Under the pieces are notes generated by a model. It saw only the letters and a program-made list of their open reading frames with translations, ran no database searches and was not told the DNA's origin. A program made the translations under genes and the position numbers. From Streptomyces luomodiensis (GTDB lineage Bacteria; Actinomycetota; Actinomycetes; Streptomycetales; Streptomycetaceae), in contig NZ_CP117522.1 of assembly GCF_031679605.1 (NCBI RefSeq), positions 930,001-994,000 of the forward strand: a DNA stretch of 64,000 nucleotides. The letters are read 5' to 3'. Positions 22,401 to 31,600 of the stretch are shown here, piece after piece. Numbering within the stretch: position 1 is the stretch's first letter; every line of letters starts with the position of its first letter.

Positions 22401-25400
22401 CCGGCGGCGGCCATGCCCCGCCCAGCCCCTCGACCGGCTGACCCATACCTTCCGATGCCGGGTTGAGCACTCCCTCCGCATGGCAGACCCAGTCCGCGTC
22501 GGCGCCGGCTTCGGCCTCGCCGTCCGGGCGGGAGTAGACCTGCACACCGCGCCGTCCGTCCTCCGCCGCGGCGCCCACCACCACCTGGACCCGCAGTCCG
22601 CCCGTCTCCGGCAGCACGAGCGGTACGTGCAGCGCCAACTCCTCGATACCACCGCCGCCGACCTCGTCGGCCGCCCGCAACACCCACTCCACCAACGCCG
22701 CGCCCGGGGCCAGGACGGCGCCCGCGACGATGTGTTCACCGAGCCAGCCGTCACCGCCACAGCCGCCGCCACCGGCCGCGATGCGCCCGGTAAGCAGGTG
22801 GCTGCTCCCATCGGCCAGCTCCACGGCGGCGCCCAGCATCGGATGGTCCGAGGGGGCCAGGCCGAGGTCGCTGGGATCACCGACCGCGCCGGACGGGTTC
22901 ATCCAGTAGCGCTGGTGCTGGAAGGCGTAGGTGGGCAGATCGACGGTACGAGGCGTGGGGTCGGTCGGAAACGCCGCCCGCCAGTCGACGTCGACCCCGG
23001 CGACGAACGCCTGGCCTACCGACCGCAGAAGCTGCCCCTGCCCACCATGGTCACGGCGCAGCGTGGGCACCGCGACCGCCCCCACACCCGCCTGCTCAAA
23101 GGTCTCCTGCATTCCGACGGTCAGTACGGGATGCGAACTGGCCTCGATGAACACCCGATGCCCATCCGCCAGCAACGCCTCGACCGCATCGGCAAACCGC
23201 ACCCGCTCCCGCAGATTCGCCACCCAGTAGTCCGTATCCAACACGGAGCCATCCACCCGGCCACCAGTCACCGTCGAGTAGAACGCCGCACCCGACGCGG
23301 ACGCATCAACCGGCCCAACACCCGCCAGAGCCTCGGTCAACTCCTCACGGATCTCATCCACCTGCGGACCATGCGAGGCATAATCCACCTCGATCAACCG
23401 CGCCCGAACCCCACACTCCTCACACGCCGCCACCACAGCAGCCACCTGCTCCGGCGGACCCGACACCACCGTGGACGACGGCCCATTCACAGCCGCTACA
23501 CCCACCGCGTCCGCCCGCTCCCCCAGATCGGAGAGCAACTCCCCCGCACGCTCCTGGCCCACCCCCAGGGAAGCCATCGCCCCACCACCAGCCAACCGCC
23601 GCAAAGCCTTACTCCGCAGCGCCACCACCTTCGCACCATCCTCCAACGACAACGCCCCCGCCACCACAGCCGCCGCGATCTCCCCCTGGCTGTGACCCAC
23701 CACCGCAACAGGACGCACCCCATACCCCGCCCACACCGCCGCCAACGACACCATCACCGCCCACAACACCGGCTGCACCACATCCACCCGCCCCAGATCC
23801 GCCGCACCCTCCACACCGCGCAGCACATCCGTCAACGACCAGTCCACAAACGGCGAAAGCGCCCGCTCACACTCCCCCACCCGCGCCGCAAACACCGGCG
23901 ACACCTCCAGCAGCTCCGCACCCATCCCCACCCACTGCGAACCCTGCCCCGGAAACACCAACACCGGACCCACACCACCCGTCAACGCCGCCGCACCCGA
24001 CTCCACCACCCCCGGATGCGACACCCCCCGCGCCAACGCCTCCAACCCCGCCACCAACTCACCACGACCCCCACCCACCACCACCGCACGATGCTCGAAC
24101 ACCGACCGCGACGTCACCAACGACCACCCCACATCCACCACCGACACCCCCGAAACCCCACCCACCCACCCCGCCAACGCCGCAGCCTGCCCCCGCAACG
24201 CCTCCACATTCCGCCCCGACACCACCCACGGCACCATGCCCGTCTCGCAGGACACGGCCCCCACCAACGGCGCATCCTCCTCAGGAGCCTGCTCCACAAT
24301 CACATGCGCATTGGTGCCACTGATCCCGAACGCGGACACACCGGCCCGGCGCGGCCGCTCGTTCCTCGGCCACTCCACCGCCTCGGTCAGCAGCCGCACC
24401 GCGCCACCGGACCAGTCCGCGTGCGGGGTCGGCTCATCGACGTGCAAAGTGGCCGGCAGCTGTTCGTGCCGCAGGGCCATCACCATCTTGATCACACCGG
24501 CCACACCCGCCGCACCCTGCGTATGGCCGATGTTGGACTTCAGCGAGCCCAGCCACAGCGGCCGGTCCTCCGGACGGTCCTGGCCGTATGCGCCGATCAG
24601 CGCCTCGGCCTCGATCGGATCACCCAGCGTCGTACCCGTGCCATGGGCCTCCACCGCGTCCACCTCGGCGGATGACAGCCGGGCGTTGATCAGCGCCTGG
24701 CGGATCACCCGCTGTTGTGAGGGCCCGTTGGGCGCGGTGAGGCCGTTCGACGCGCCGTCCTGGTTGACGGCCGAGCCTCGGATGACCGCGAGCACCTGAT
24801 GGCCGTTGCGCCGTGCGTCGGACAGTCGCTCCAGCAGCAGAAGGCCCACGCCCTCCGAGAAGCCGGTGCCGTCCGCGGCGGCGGCGAAGGGCTTGCAACG
24901 GCCGTCGGGGGCCAGTCCGCGCTGGCGGGAGAACTCCACGAAGGTGTTCGGCGTGGTCATCACGGTCACGCCGCCGGCCAGGGCCAGGGTGCACTCCCCC
25001 TGCCGCAGCGCCTGGCAGGCGAGATGCATCGCGACCAGCGATGACGAGCACGCGGTGTCCACCGTGACCGCCGGCCCCTCCAGGCCGAGGGTGAAGGCCA
25101 CCCGGCCGGAGACGACGCTCAGGGTGTTTCCGGTGAGCAGGTATCCTTCCGCGCTCTTCTCGATCCGCGGGGTGCCGAAGCCGAGGAGGCCGGCGCCCGC
25201 GTAGACACCGGTGGGGGTGCCCTTCAGCGTGGTGGGGTCGATTCCGGCGCGTTCGAGCAGTTCCCAGGAGACTTCCAGCAGTTGGCGCTGCTGGGGTTCG
25301 GCGGCCAGGGCCTCGCGCGGGCTGATGCCGAAGAACGCGGCGTCGAAGCCGTCGGCCCGGTCGAGGAATCCGCCGTGGCGGACGTAGCTGGTGCCGGAGT

Positions 25401-25662
25401 GGTCGGGGTCCGGGTGGTAGAGGGTCTGGGTGTGCCAGCCGCGGTCGGTGGGGAACTCGCCGATGGCGTCCCCGCGGGAGGCGACCAGCTCCCACAGGTC
25501 CTCGGGCGAGGCGATCCCACCGGGGAACCGGCAGGCCATGCTCACGATGGCCACCGGCTCCTGGGACCGTTCCTCCAACTCGCGAAGTCGTCGGCGGGTC
25601 TGTCCCAGGTCGGCCGTGACCTTCTTGAGGTACTGGCGGAGCTTCTCTTCGGTACCCGACAT
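13435..25662 (-). CDS. Type I PKS, modules 5 and 6 (KS-AT-DH-KR-ACP-KS-AT-DH-ER-KR-ACP)
   Basis: Bimodular polyketide synthase of 4075 residues. Module 5: docking helix; KS (Cys205); AT (Ser658, GHSQGE/YASHG, methylmalonyl); DH (His977 in HIVAGAVLAP, Asp1149); KR (LDD, Tyr1597); ACP (Ser1762). Module 6: KS (Cys1994); AT (Ser2449 in GHSIGE with HAFHS, so malonyl), followed by an acidic, repetitive linker rich in Gly, Glu and Asp; DH (His2786 in HVMAGTVLVP, Asp2977); ER about 3300-3610; KR (LDD, Tyr3772); ACP (Ser3948); tail ending [11 protein letters not shown]5 is predicted to give a trisubstituted alkene and M6 an unbranched, fully reduced unit. The frame stays open 56 codons upstream, to 25830, but that extension overlaps the preceding gene and does not look like PKS. 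The start at 25662 gives the same MSGTE(D/E)KLRQYLK docking helix as the module 9 protein, has GGAGGAG upstream and leaves a 16 bp gap. In monensin the equivalent AT5 takes ethylmalonyl-CoA; this one groups with the methylmalonyl ATs. Confidence 0.97.
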   Translation of the reverse strand: MSGTEEKLRQYLKKVTADLGQTRRRLRELEERSQEPVAIVSMACRFPGGIASPEDLWELVASRGDAIGEFPTDRGWHTQTLYHPDPDHSGTSYVRHGGFLDRADGFDAAFFGISPREALAAEPQQRQLLEVSWELLERAGIDPTTLKGTPTGVYAGAGLLGFGTPRIEKSAEGYLLTGNTLSVVSGRVAFTLGLEGPAVTVDTACSSSLVAMHLACQALRQGECTLALAGGVTVMTTPNTFVEFSRQRGLAPDGRCKPFAAAADGTGFSEGVGLLLLERLSDARRNGHQVLAVIRGSAVNQDGASNGLTAPNGPSQQRVIRQALINARLSSAEVDAVEAHGTGTTLGDPIEAEALIGAYGQDRPEDRPLWLGSLKSNIGHTQGAAGVAGVIKMVMALRHEQLPATLHVDEPTPHADWSGGAVRLLTEAVEWPRNERPRRAGVSAFGISGTNAHVIVEQAPEEDAPLVGAVSCETGMVPWVVSGRNVEALRGQAAALAGWVGGVSGVSVVDVGWSLVTSRSVFEHRAVVVGGGRGELVAGLEALARGVSHPGVVESGAAALTGGVGPVLVFPGQGSQWVGMGAELLEVSPVFAARVGECERALSPFVDWSLTDVLRGVEGAADLGRVDVVQPVLWAVMVSLAAVWAGYGVRPVAVVGHSQGEIAAAVVAGALSLEDGAKVVALRSKALRRLAGGGAMASLGVGQERAGELLSDLGERADAVGVAAVNGPSSTVVSGPPEQVAAVVAACEECGVRARLIEVDYASHGPQVDEIREELTEALAGVGPVDASASGAAFYSTVTGGRVDGSVLDTDYWVANLRERVRFADAVEALLADGHRVFIEASSHPVLTVGMQETFEQAGVGAVAVPTLRRDHGGQGQLLRSVGQAFVAGVDVDWRAAFPTDPTPRTVDLPTYAFQHQRYWMNPSGAVGDPSDLGLAPSDHPMLGAAVELADGSSHLLTGRIAAGGGGCGGDGWLGEHIVAGAVLAPGAALVEWVLRAADEVGGGGIEELALHVPLVLPETGGLRVQVVVGAAAEDGRRGVQVYSRPDGEAEAGADADWVCHAEGVLNPASEGMGQPVEGLGGAWPPPGAKPVDLTGFYERAAAAGYAYGPSFQGLRAVWRDGADLLAEVALPEAAGDADGFGIHPALLDAALHPALLLDTGIEWERERDGGQVWLPFAWNGVSLWAAGASTVRVRLSPRRDGAEGERGLRVVVADAVGAPVLTVDSLATRPADVDRLRAVATRGADGLFVLDWAPLPQPTGTDGPMAEPDDWAVLATEGARPDLEVFLAGLDGEGPIPAVVLAEFPRSGAEAVADMAADGVAMTERALELVQRWLAEPRLTDARLVVVTRGAVAVTDAERGTDVPAAGLWGLLRSARAEHPGRFLLLDLDPASDVTADSVRGAVARALEADEPQLAVRDGRVWVPRLVRASADRDPKAPDTPAALDPDGTVLVTGGTGTLGGLVAEHLVRTWQVGHLLLVSRRGPDAPGARDLAARLEELGARVRIAAVDVTDGPAVAELVAGIDAEHPLTGVIHATGLLDDAVVTSQTPERLARVWAAKATGAAHLHSATADLPLSLFAMFSSAAGVLGSPGQANYAAANAFCDALAAHRRTLGLPGLSVAWGLWAQTSGMTGKLVATDRARMSRSGIAAMSSEKALGLLDAACAQDSPFCVAADIDPAGVGGGGLPAVLRGLVVGRVRRRLAVGEVGVSGLVERLRGLGAEARLDVVVEVVRGGVAVVLGFGAPGEVRVDASFRELGFDSLTAVELRNRLSSVTGLRLPATMVFDYPTPRVLAEYVCARLMGETTAGAGASVVAAADADEPIAIVAMSCRFPGGVTSPEGLWDLVVSGRDVMGEFPTGRGWDLEGLFHPDPDHPGTSYAREGGFLYDADAFDAAFFGISPREALAMDPQQRLLLEASWEVLERAGIDPVSLKGSPTGVYAGVMYHDYAAGLSGGDARLEGYAMLASSGSVVSGRVAYSLGFEGPAVTVDTACSSSLVAMHLAAQALRRGECTLALAGGVTVMATPDVFTGFSRQRGLAPDGRCKPFAAAADGTGWGEGVGVLLLERLSDARRNGHEVLAVVRGSAVNQDGASNGLTAPNGPSQQRVIRQALATAGLSPSDVDVVEAHGTGTTLGDPIEAQALLATYGQERSVERPLLLGSIKSNIGHAQAAAGVAGVIKMVQAMRHGTLPASLHIDEPTPHVDWGSGAVRLLTEAVEWPMGEGPRRAGVSSFGASGTNAHLILEQAPGPADRVTTEPVASPDMRAVPWVLSARSAEGLRGQAMALAERVARDPEASAVDVGWSLATTRSLFEHRAVAWGDDRDALMGAVEALAAGEPHPGVVLPDGGTASGKTVWLFSGQGSQRQGMGAELYDRFPVFATAFDEVCGLLDPHLHHPLREVVFHGVAGRPGLLDHTTYAQAGLFALHIALARLLASVGVRPDVVIGHSIGEIAAAHIAGVFDLSDACRLVAARATLMGGLPAGGGMATIAATAEELAEDLAAYDGRVGIAALNTPGNTVVSGPVEPVGEISAIWAARGRKTRTLTVSHAFHSPLMDPILEPFAQAIDGLTFHRPTLPVLSNLTGEPADEVMATPEYWVRQIRRPVLFHPAITHIAPETGVFLELGPDPVLATATQHTLQHLTADDATADADEGGTDECGTGEGGSDESGAGRPSPLVTATLSRKRSDVQALGHALAHLHTHGTDVDWARWFPADPAPRRIDLPTYAFQRERYWLAAGGGVGDVGAAGLQRVEHAQLPASVGLADGGLVLTGRISAGGARGWLAEHVMAGTVLVPGAALVEWALRAADEAGCGGVEELALQVPLVLPGSGGLRVQVVVGVATEDGRRDVRIHSRPDHDVEPGADPDWVCHAEGVLGPQSPPSPPSPPSPSSSPESLALSPARGPMDEPGGTWPPVGAEPVRLDGFYERAAAAGYAYGPSFRGLRAVWRDGADVLAEVALPEAAGAPEGFGIHPALLDAALHPAFLLDRPEQGHDDGRVWLPFAWRGVSLWAGGATTVRVRLSPQQREAGGAEGERGLRVMVADAVGGPVLTVDSLVMRPAAAGQLRTSGGPEADGLFTLEWTPLPGPAQDSEAAGQEPDPAEADGWVVIGPRECEPIAPGAVRHPRLETLVSALDGDAPAPSVAIAYVPALCGPADGDALTDLAAAGLAASERVLELVRGWLAEPRLADARLVLVTRGAVAIGGSETDGAGEGGVDVAGAAVCGLVRSAQAEHPGRFLLVDLDPDSEPLGQGVHSAVACAVRMDEPQVALRAGRVRVPRLMRAGGVSSGGVSALVGQPAWRLELTGAATVDNVKPVPCPEVLEPLGPGQVRVAVHAAGINFRDALISLGMVPGQTGLGGEGAGVVVDVGSEVTGLAVGDRVMGVFDRAFGPTAVTDARMVAPVPDGWTHQQAASVPVAFLTAWYGLVELARLQPGESVLIHAATGGVGMAAVRIARYLGAEVYATASPAKHGVLEAMGVDEAHRASSRDLDFEGVVREATGGRGVDVVLNSLAGPFVDASLRLLREGGRLMEMGKTDLRDPERIAEAHPGVTYQVYDLITDAGPERIGRMLGELGELFTTGALRPLPVRTWPLGRTREALRHLSQAKHTGKLVLDVPAAVDPDGTVLITGGTGTLGALVAEHLVRVWRIGHLLLVSRRGPDAPGAQDLATRLTDLGARVRIVAADVTDAAAVTGLVAGVDPRHPLTGVIHAAGVLDDAVVTAQTRERLARVWAAKATAAAHLHAATAHLRLGAFVLFSSAAGVMGSPGQANYAAANAFCDALAAHRQALGLPTVSVAWGLWAESSEMTGALAEADLARMSRSGVTAMAADHALRLLDAAAEHGGHQLVAADVNTRVLATQPPDTLPATLRALAASGASGVGGAATRRTAAAAEARPDDWADRLAGLSAAEQHRVVLRLVRGHVATVLGHADTDTVQADTNFKELGFDSLTAVELRNRLAAATGLRLPAALVFDYPEAAVLADYLLERIAPAVGSAPGRDGADPVLNELARLEATLVGLDMADGDAGAITARLESLLAKWKATRKPAEEEMTAAERLESASAAQVLEFIDNELGVS
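15062..15375. repeat. Near-identical 0.31 kb block in ER6 (partner 2792-3105 in ER8)
   Basis: Second copy of the ER block, covering the GGVG motif and the following conserved segment. Confidence 0.85.
18939..20633. repeat. Near-identical 1.7 kb block spanning ACP5-KS6 (partner 6600-8297)
   Basis: Second copy of the ACP-KS block. It crosses the module boundary, so the unit exchanged is ACP plus the next KS, not a conventional module. Confidence 0.88.
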
Positions 25663-25678
25663 CAGTTCCGCTCCTCCA

Positions 25679-28600
25679 TCAGGGCAGTTCACGGTCAATG
25701 AGCTCGAACATCTCGTCGTCCGAGGCGGCTTCGAGCGCTTCCAGGGCATCGAGGGTGCCGAGGGCGTCGAGGCCCGTCGCGCCGTCCGGGTCGCCGGCCC
25801 CGCCACGGTTCCATTTCGCCAGTAGCCCACTCAGCCGTTGGGTGATCCTCTGCCGCCCTTCGTCGTCCGTGACGAGGGTGGCCAAGGTGGTGTCCAGCCT
25901 GGCCAGCTCGCCCAGGACCGGGTCGACGGTGTCGCGCCCCGGTGCGGCTCCCCCGCCCGGGGCCAGCCGTTCCAGCAGGTGGTCGGCGAGCACGGCCGCC
26001 TCCGGATAGTCGAAGACGAGGCCGGCGGGCAACCGCAGACCGGTCGCGGCGGCAAGCCGGTTGCGCAGTTCCACGGCGGTCAGGGAGTCGAAGCCCAACT
26101 CCTTGAAGCTGGTCTCCGCCTGCACGGCGTCCACGTCGGCGTGTCCGAGGACGGTGGCCGCGTGGCCACGGACCAACCGCAGCACCTCGCGGTGCTGTTC
26201 GGCCATGGACAGGCCCGCGAGTCGGGCGGCCCAGTCGATCTGCCGGTCCTCCCCGGCGGCCGCCGCGGTGCGCCGACCGCCACCGCCGCCGGTGGCGGCC
26301 AGGGCGCGCAGCGCGGCGGGCATGCTGTCGGCGGGCAGTTCGGCGAGGGTGCGGGGGGCCACGTGGGCGGCGACCAGGTGGGCGCCGCCGTGCTGGACCG
26401 CGGCGTCGAGCAGGGCCAGGCCGTGCCGGGTGGTCAGCGCCGCGACGCCGGTACGGGCCATCCGGGCCCGATCCGCCTCGGCCAGGTGGCCGGTCATCCC
26501 GCTGGCGTCGGCCCACAGGCCCCAGGCCACCGACACCCCCGGCAGTCCGGCGGCCCGGCGGTGGGCGGCGAGCGCGTCGCAGAAGGCGTTGGCGGCGGCG
26601 TAGTTGGCCTGGCCGGGGCTGCCGAGTGTGCCCGCCGCCGAGGAGAAGAGGACGAACATGCCCAGCCGCAGATGGGCGGTGGCCGTGTGCAGATGGGCGG
26701 CGGCCGTGGCCTTGGCGGTCCATACCCGCGCCAGCCGTTCGGGGGTCTGTGCGGTCACCACCGCGTCGTCCAGCACACCTGTGGCGTGGATGACTCCCGT
26801 CAGTGGATGCTCGGGGTCGACACCCGCCACCAGGTCGGCCACCGCCGAGGCGTCGGTGACATCCACGGCCGCGATCCGCACCCGTGCGCCCAGTGCCTCC
26901 AGTCGGGTGGCCAGGTCGCGGGCTCCCGGGGCGTCCGGCCCGCGCCTGCTCACCAGCAGCAGATGGCCGACCTGCCACGTGCGGACCAGGTGTTCGGCCA
27001 CCAGGCCGCCCAGGGTGCCGGTGCCGCCGGTGATGAGCACCGTGCCGTCGGGGTCGACCGCGGCGGGGACGTCGAGCACCAGCTTGCCGGTGTGCCGGGC
27101 CTGGCTCAGCTGCCGTAGCGCGTCCCGCGCCCGGTCGAGCGGCCAGGGCCGTACGGGTGCGGGCCGCAGCGCTCCGGTGGCGAACAGCTCGCTCAGTTCG
27201 CGCAGCATCTCCCCGATGCGATCCGGACCGGCGTCGGGGACCAGGTCGAAGCCCCGGTAGCGGACGCCCGGGTACGCGGCCGCGAGCCGCTCCGGGTCAC
27301 GGATGTCGGTCTTGCCCATTTCGGAGAGCCGTCCGCCGTCGGCCAGCAGCCGCAAGGAGGCGTCGACGAACGGCCCGGCGAGGCTGTTCAGCACCACGTC
27401 GACGCCACGTCCGCCGGTGGCCTCGCGGAACACCTCCTCGAAGTGCAGATCGCGCGAGGAGGCGCGGTGCGCGTGGTCGATGCCCATCTCCGCCAGCACA
27501 CCGTGCTTGCCGGGGCCTGCCGTGGCGTAGACCTCGGCGCCCAGGTGGCGGGCGATCTGCACCGCGGCCATGCCGACGCCGCCGGTCGCGGCGTGGATCA
27601 GCACCGATTCGCCGCCCCGCAGCCCGGCCAGGTCCACCAGTCCGTACCAGGCCGTGAGGAACACCACCGGTACGGCGGCCGCCTGGCGGAAGCTCCAGCC
27701 TTCGGGGATCGGCACGACCATGCGGGCGTCCGCCACCGCCCACGGGCCGAACGCGCCCTCGAACAGGCCCATGACGCGGTCGCCCACCGCGAGCCCGGTC
27801 ACTTCCGGGCCGATGTCCACGACCACGCCGGCGCCCTCGCTGCCGCGGAACACCCCGCCGCCGGGGTACATCCCGACGACGATCAGCGCATCGCGGAAGT
27901 TCATGCCCGCCGCGTGCACCGCGATCCGGACCTCTCCGGGCCCCAGCGGTTCCAGCGCCTCGGGGCAGGGCACGGGTGTCACATTGTCCACGGTGGACGC
28001 GCCGCGCACGGCCAGCCGCCACGCGGGCTGCCCCACCGGGCCCACCAGACCGCCGCTGCCCGGGCCGCCGGCGCGCATGAGCCGGGGTGCCCACACCCGG
28101 CCGGAGCCCACGGCCACCTGCGGCTCGTCCATGGCGACGGCCCTTGCCACCCCGTCCTGTACCGCCGCGCCGATCTCGTCGGGGCCGGTGGCGGCGCCGT
28201 GCGGATCGAGGTCGAGCAGGATGAACCGGTCCGGGTTCTCCGCCTGCGCACTGCGCACCAGCCCCCACACCGCGGCCCCGGCCGGGTCCACGGCCTCGGC
28301 GCCCGGGTCCTGCCCCATGGTGTCACCGGCCGCGACCGCGCCGTGTGTCACGACGACCAGGCGGCTCTCGGCCAGCCTGGGTTCGGCCAGCCAGTCCCGC
28401 AGCAGGTCCAGTGTCCGCCGTACGGCCGCGAGGGCTTCCGCTTCGGCGGCACCCGCGTCGGTGGCCGTCCGCGCGGTTGGCACGGCGGCCAGGACCACCG
28501 GTGGCACGGGCGCCTCGGCGTCGATCGCCGCGACCAGCGACGCCACGTCCGGGTGGCGGACCACACCGGGTGTGGCCCACTCGTCCTCGAAGCCCAGCGC

Positions 28601-31600
28601 CGCCCAGGCGCCGTCCCCGGCCACCGGCTCGGGCAGGCCCGTGCCGGCGCCGGGCGCCGTGGTGGGGAGCGGGGTCCAGCCCAGTGTGAACAGCCCGTCC
28701 ACGGCACCTCGGCCGGTGGTCCGCAGCTGGTCCGTACGGGCGGGGCGCAGCACCAGCGAGTCGACCGTCAGGACCGGGTCGCCCACGGCGTCGGCCACGG
28801 TCATCCGCAGCGCCCGCTCGCCATCCGCGCCCGGCTCACGCGGGGACAGCCGGACGCGTACGGTGGTCGCTCCGGCGGCCCACAGCGACACCCCGTTCCA
28901 GGCGAACGGCAGCCACACCCGGCCGGTGTCCGGCTCCTGTCCGGGTCCGGCGGTGAGCAGGCCCGCCGGGTGCAGCGCGGCGTCCAGCAACGCCGGGTGG
29001 ATGCCGAATCCGGTCCGGTCGCCCGCGGCTTCGGGCAGCGCCACCTCGGCCAGTACGTCCGGGCCGTCGCGCCACAGCTTGACGACGCCCTGGAACGCGG
29101 GCCCGTAGCCGTACCCGGCGGCCGCGGCACGCTGGTAGAAGCCGTCGGTGTCCACCGGCTCGGCGTTCGCCGGGGGCCAGGCCCCGGAGGGCTGGGGTGC
29201 CGGTGGATCCTGGGGCCCGAGTACGCCGACCGCGTGGCACACCCAGGCCGGGCCGGCGGTGGCTTCGGCGTCGTGGTCGGGCCGGGAGTACACCCGTACG
29301 TCGCGGCGTCCGTCGTCGGCGGCCTCCCTCACCACCACCTGGACGCGCAGCCCGCCCGTGTCGGGGAGGACGAGCGGGATCTGGAGGGCGAGTTCCTCCA
29401 CGGTGCCGCAGCCCGCCTCGTCGGCGGCCCGCAGCGCCCATTCGACCTGGGCCGCGCCCGGCACCAGCCGGGTGCCCGCCACCACGTGGTCGCCGAGCCA
29501 GCCGGCGCCGCCACCGGCCGTCAGCCGTCCGGTGAGCAGATGGGTACTGCCGTCGGCGAGTTCCACGGCCGCGCCGAGCAGCGGGTGGTCCGATCCGACC
29601 AGGCCGAGGTCGGTGGGGTCGCCGCCACGGCCGGCGCTGCCTTCGAGCCAGTAGCGCTCGCGCTGGAAGGCGTACGTGGGCAGCGGAACCGTGCGGGGCG
29701 CGGGGTCGGTGTGGAACAGGGTGGTCCAGTCGACGTCGGTCCCGGCGGTGAACGCCTGGGCCAGGGACCGCGTCAGCTGGGCGAGATCGCCGTGGTCGCG
29801 GCGCAGGGTGGGCACGGTGACGGCGGTGACGCCGGCCCGCTCGAAGGTCTCCTGCATGCCCATGGTGAGGACGGGGTGGGTGCTGGCCTCGATGAACACC
29901 CGATGCCCGTCCGCCAGCAACGCCTCGATCGTCTCCGCGAACCGCACCCGCTCCCGCAGATTCCGCACCCAATAGCCCGTATCCAGGACGGAGGCATCGG
30001 CCCGGCCACCGGTCACCGTGGAGTAGAACGCCACCCCGGCCCCGGACACCCCGACCGGCTCCACCCCCCTGAGCACCTCGGCCAGCTCCCCGGCGATCTC
30101 ATCGACCTGCGGACTGTGCGAGGCATAATCCACCTCGATCATCCGGGCGCGTTCCCCGGTGTCCCGACAGGCGGCCACGGTGGCGGCCACCTGCTCCGGC
30201 GGCCCGGACACCACAGTGGATGCGGGACCATTGACCGCGGCCACCACCACAGCGGCGACCCGGTCACCCAGCCCGGACAGCAACTCCTCCACCCGCTCAC
30301 AACCCAACGCCAGCGAGGCCATGGCCCCACCACCGGCCAGCCGCCGCAACGCCCGGCTGCGCAACGCCACGACCCTCGCACCGTCCTCCAAGGACAACGC
30401 CCCCGCCACCACAGCCGCCGCGATCTCGCCCTGGCTGTGGCCCACCACAGCAGCAGGACGCACCCCGTACTCGGCCCATACGGCGGCCAGGGACACCATC
30501 ACCGCCCACAACACCGGCTGCACCACATCCACCCGCCCCAGGTCGGCGGTGCCATCCACCCCCCGCAGAACATCGGTCAGCGACCAGTCGACATACGGCG
30601 CCAGCGCCCGCTCACACTCCGCCACCCGGGCCACGAACACCGGCGAAACATCCAGCAGACCGGCACCCATACCGACCCACTGCGAACCCTGACCGGGGAA
30701 AACCAGCACCGGACCCACACCACCACTCACCACCGCACCGGGGCCCACCACACCCGGATGGCTCTCCCCTGCCGCCAACGCCTCCAGAGCGGCACTGAGT
30801 TCGGCACAATTCCCGCCGACCACCACCGCACGGTGGTCGAACAGCGTGCGGGAGCGGATGAGGGACCAGCCCACCTCGGCGGACGATGCCGAGGGGCCGG
30901 TGGCCAGCCGCGCGGCCAGCGCTCGTGCCTGGTCCCGCAGCGCCGTGGCGCCCCGCGCGGACAGCACCCAGGGCACCACCCGGGGGCCGTCGGGTTCGGG
31001 CTTCGGCCGCTGCGTGTCGGGGGCCCGGTCGGGGGCCTGCTCCAGGATCACATGGGCGTTGGTGCCGCTGATGCCGAAGGAGGAGACGGCCGCGCGCCGG
31101 GGCCGCTCGGCCCGTGGCCACTCGACCGCCTCGGTCAGCAGCCGCACTCCGCCGTCGTCCCATTCCACATGCGGGCTGGGTTCGTCGATGTGGAGCGAGG
31201 CGGGCAACAGCCCGTGGCGCATCGCCATCACCATCTTGATCACACCGGCCACGCCCGCGGCGGCCTGGGTGTGGCCGATGTTGGACTTGATGGAGCCGAG
31301 CCACAGCGGACGGCCCTCCGGCCGCTCCCGCCCGTAGGTGGCCAGCAGCGCCTGGGCCTCGATGGGGTCGCCCAGAGTGGTTCCCGTGCCGTGCGCCTCC
31401 ACCGCGTCCACCTCGGCCGGGGACAGCCGCGCGTTCGCCAGCGCCTGGCGGATCACCCGCTGCTGCGAGGGCCCGTTCGGCGCGGTGAGCCCGTTCGACG
31501 CACCGTCCTGGTTGACCGCCGATCCCCGGATCACCGCAAGCACCTCACGGCCGTTGCGGCGGGCGTCCGACAGCCGCTCCAGGACGAGCAGGCCGATGCC

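Noticed and set aside
25663..25830. N-terminal extension of the module 5-6 PKS to 25830
   Set aside because: The extra 56 residues overlap the upstream PKS gene and do not resemble a docking helix; the start at 25662 has a good ribosome binding site and the conserved MSGTE head.
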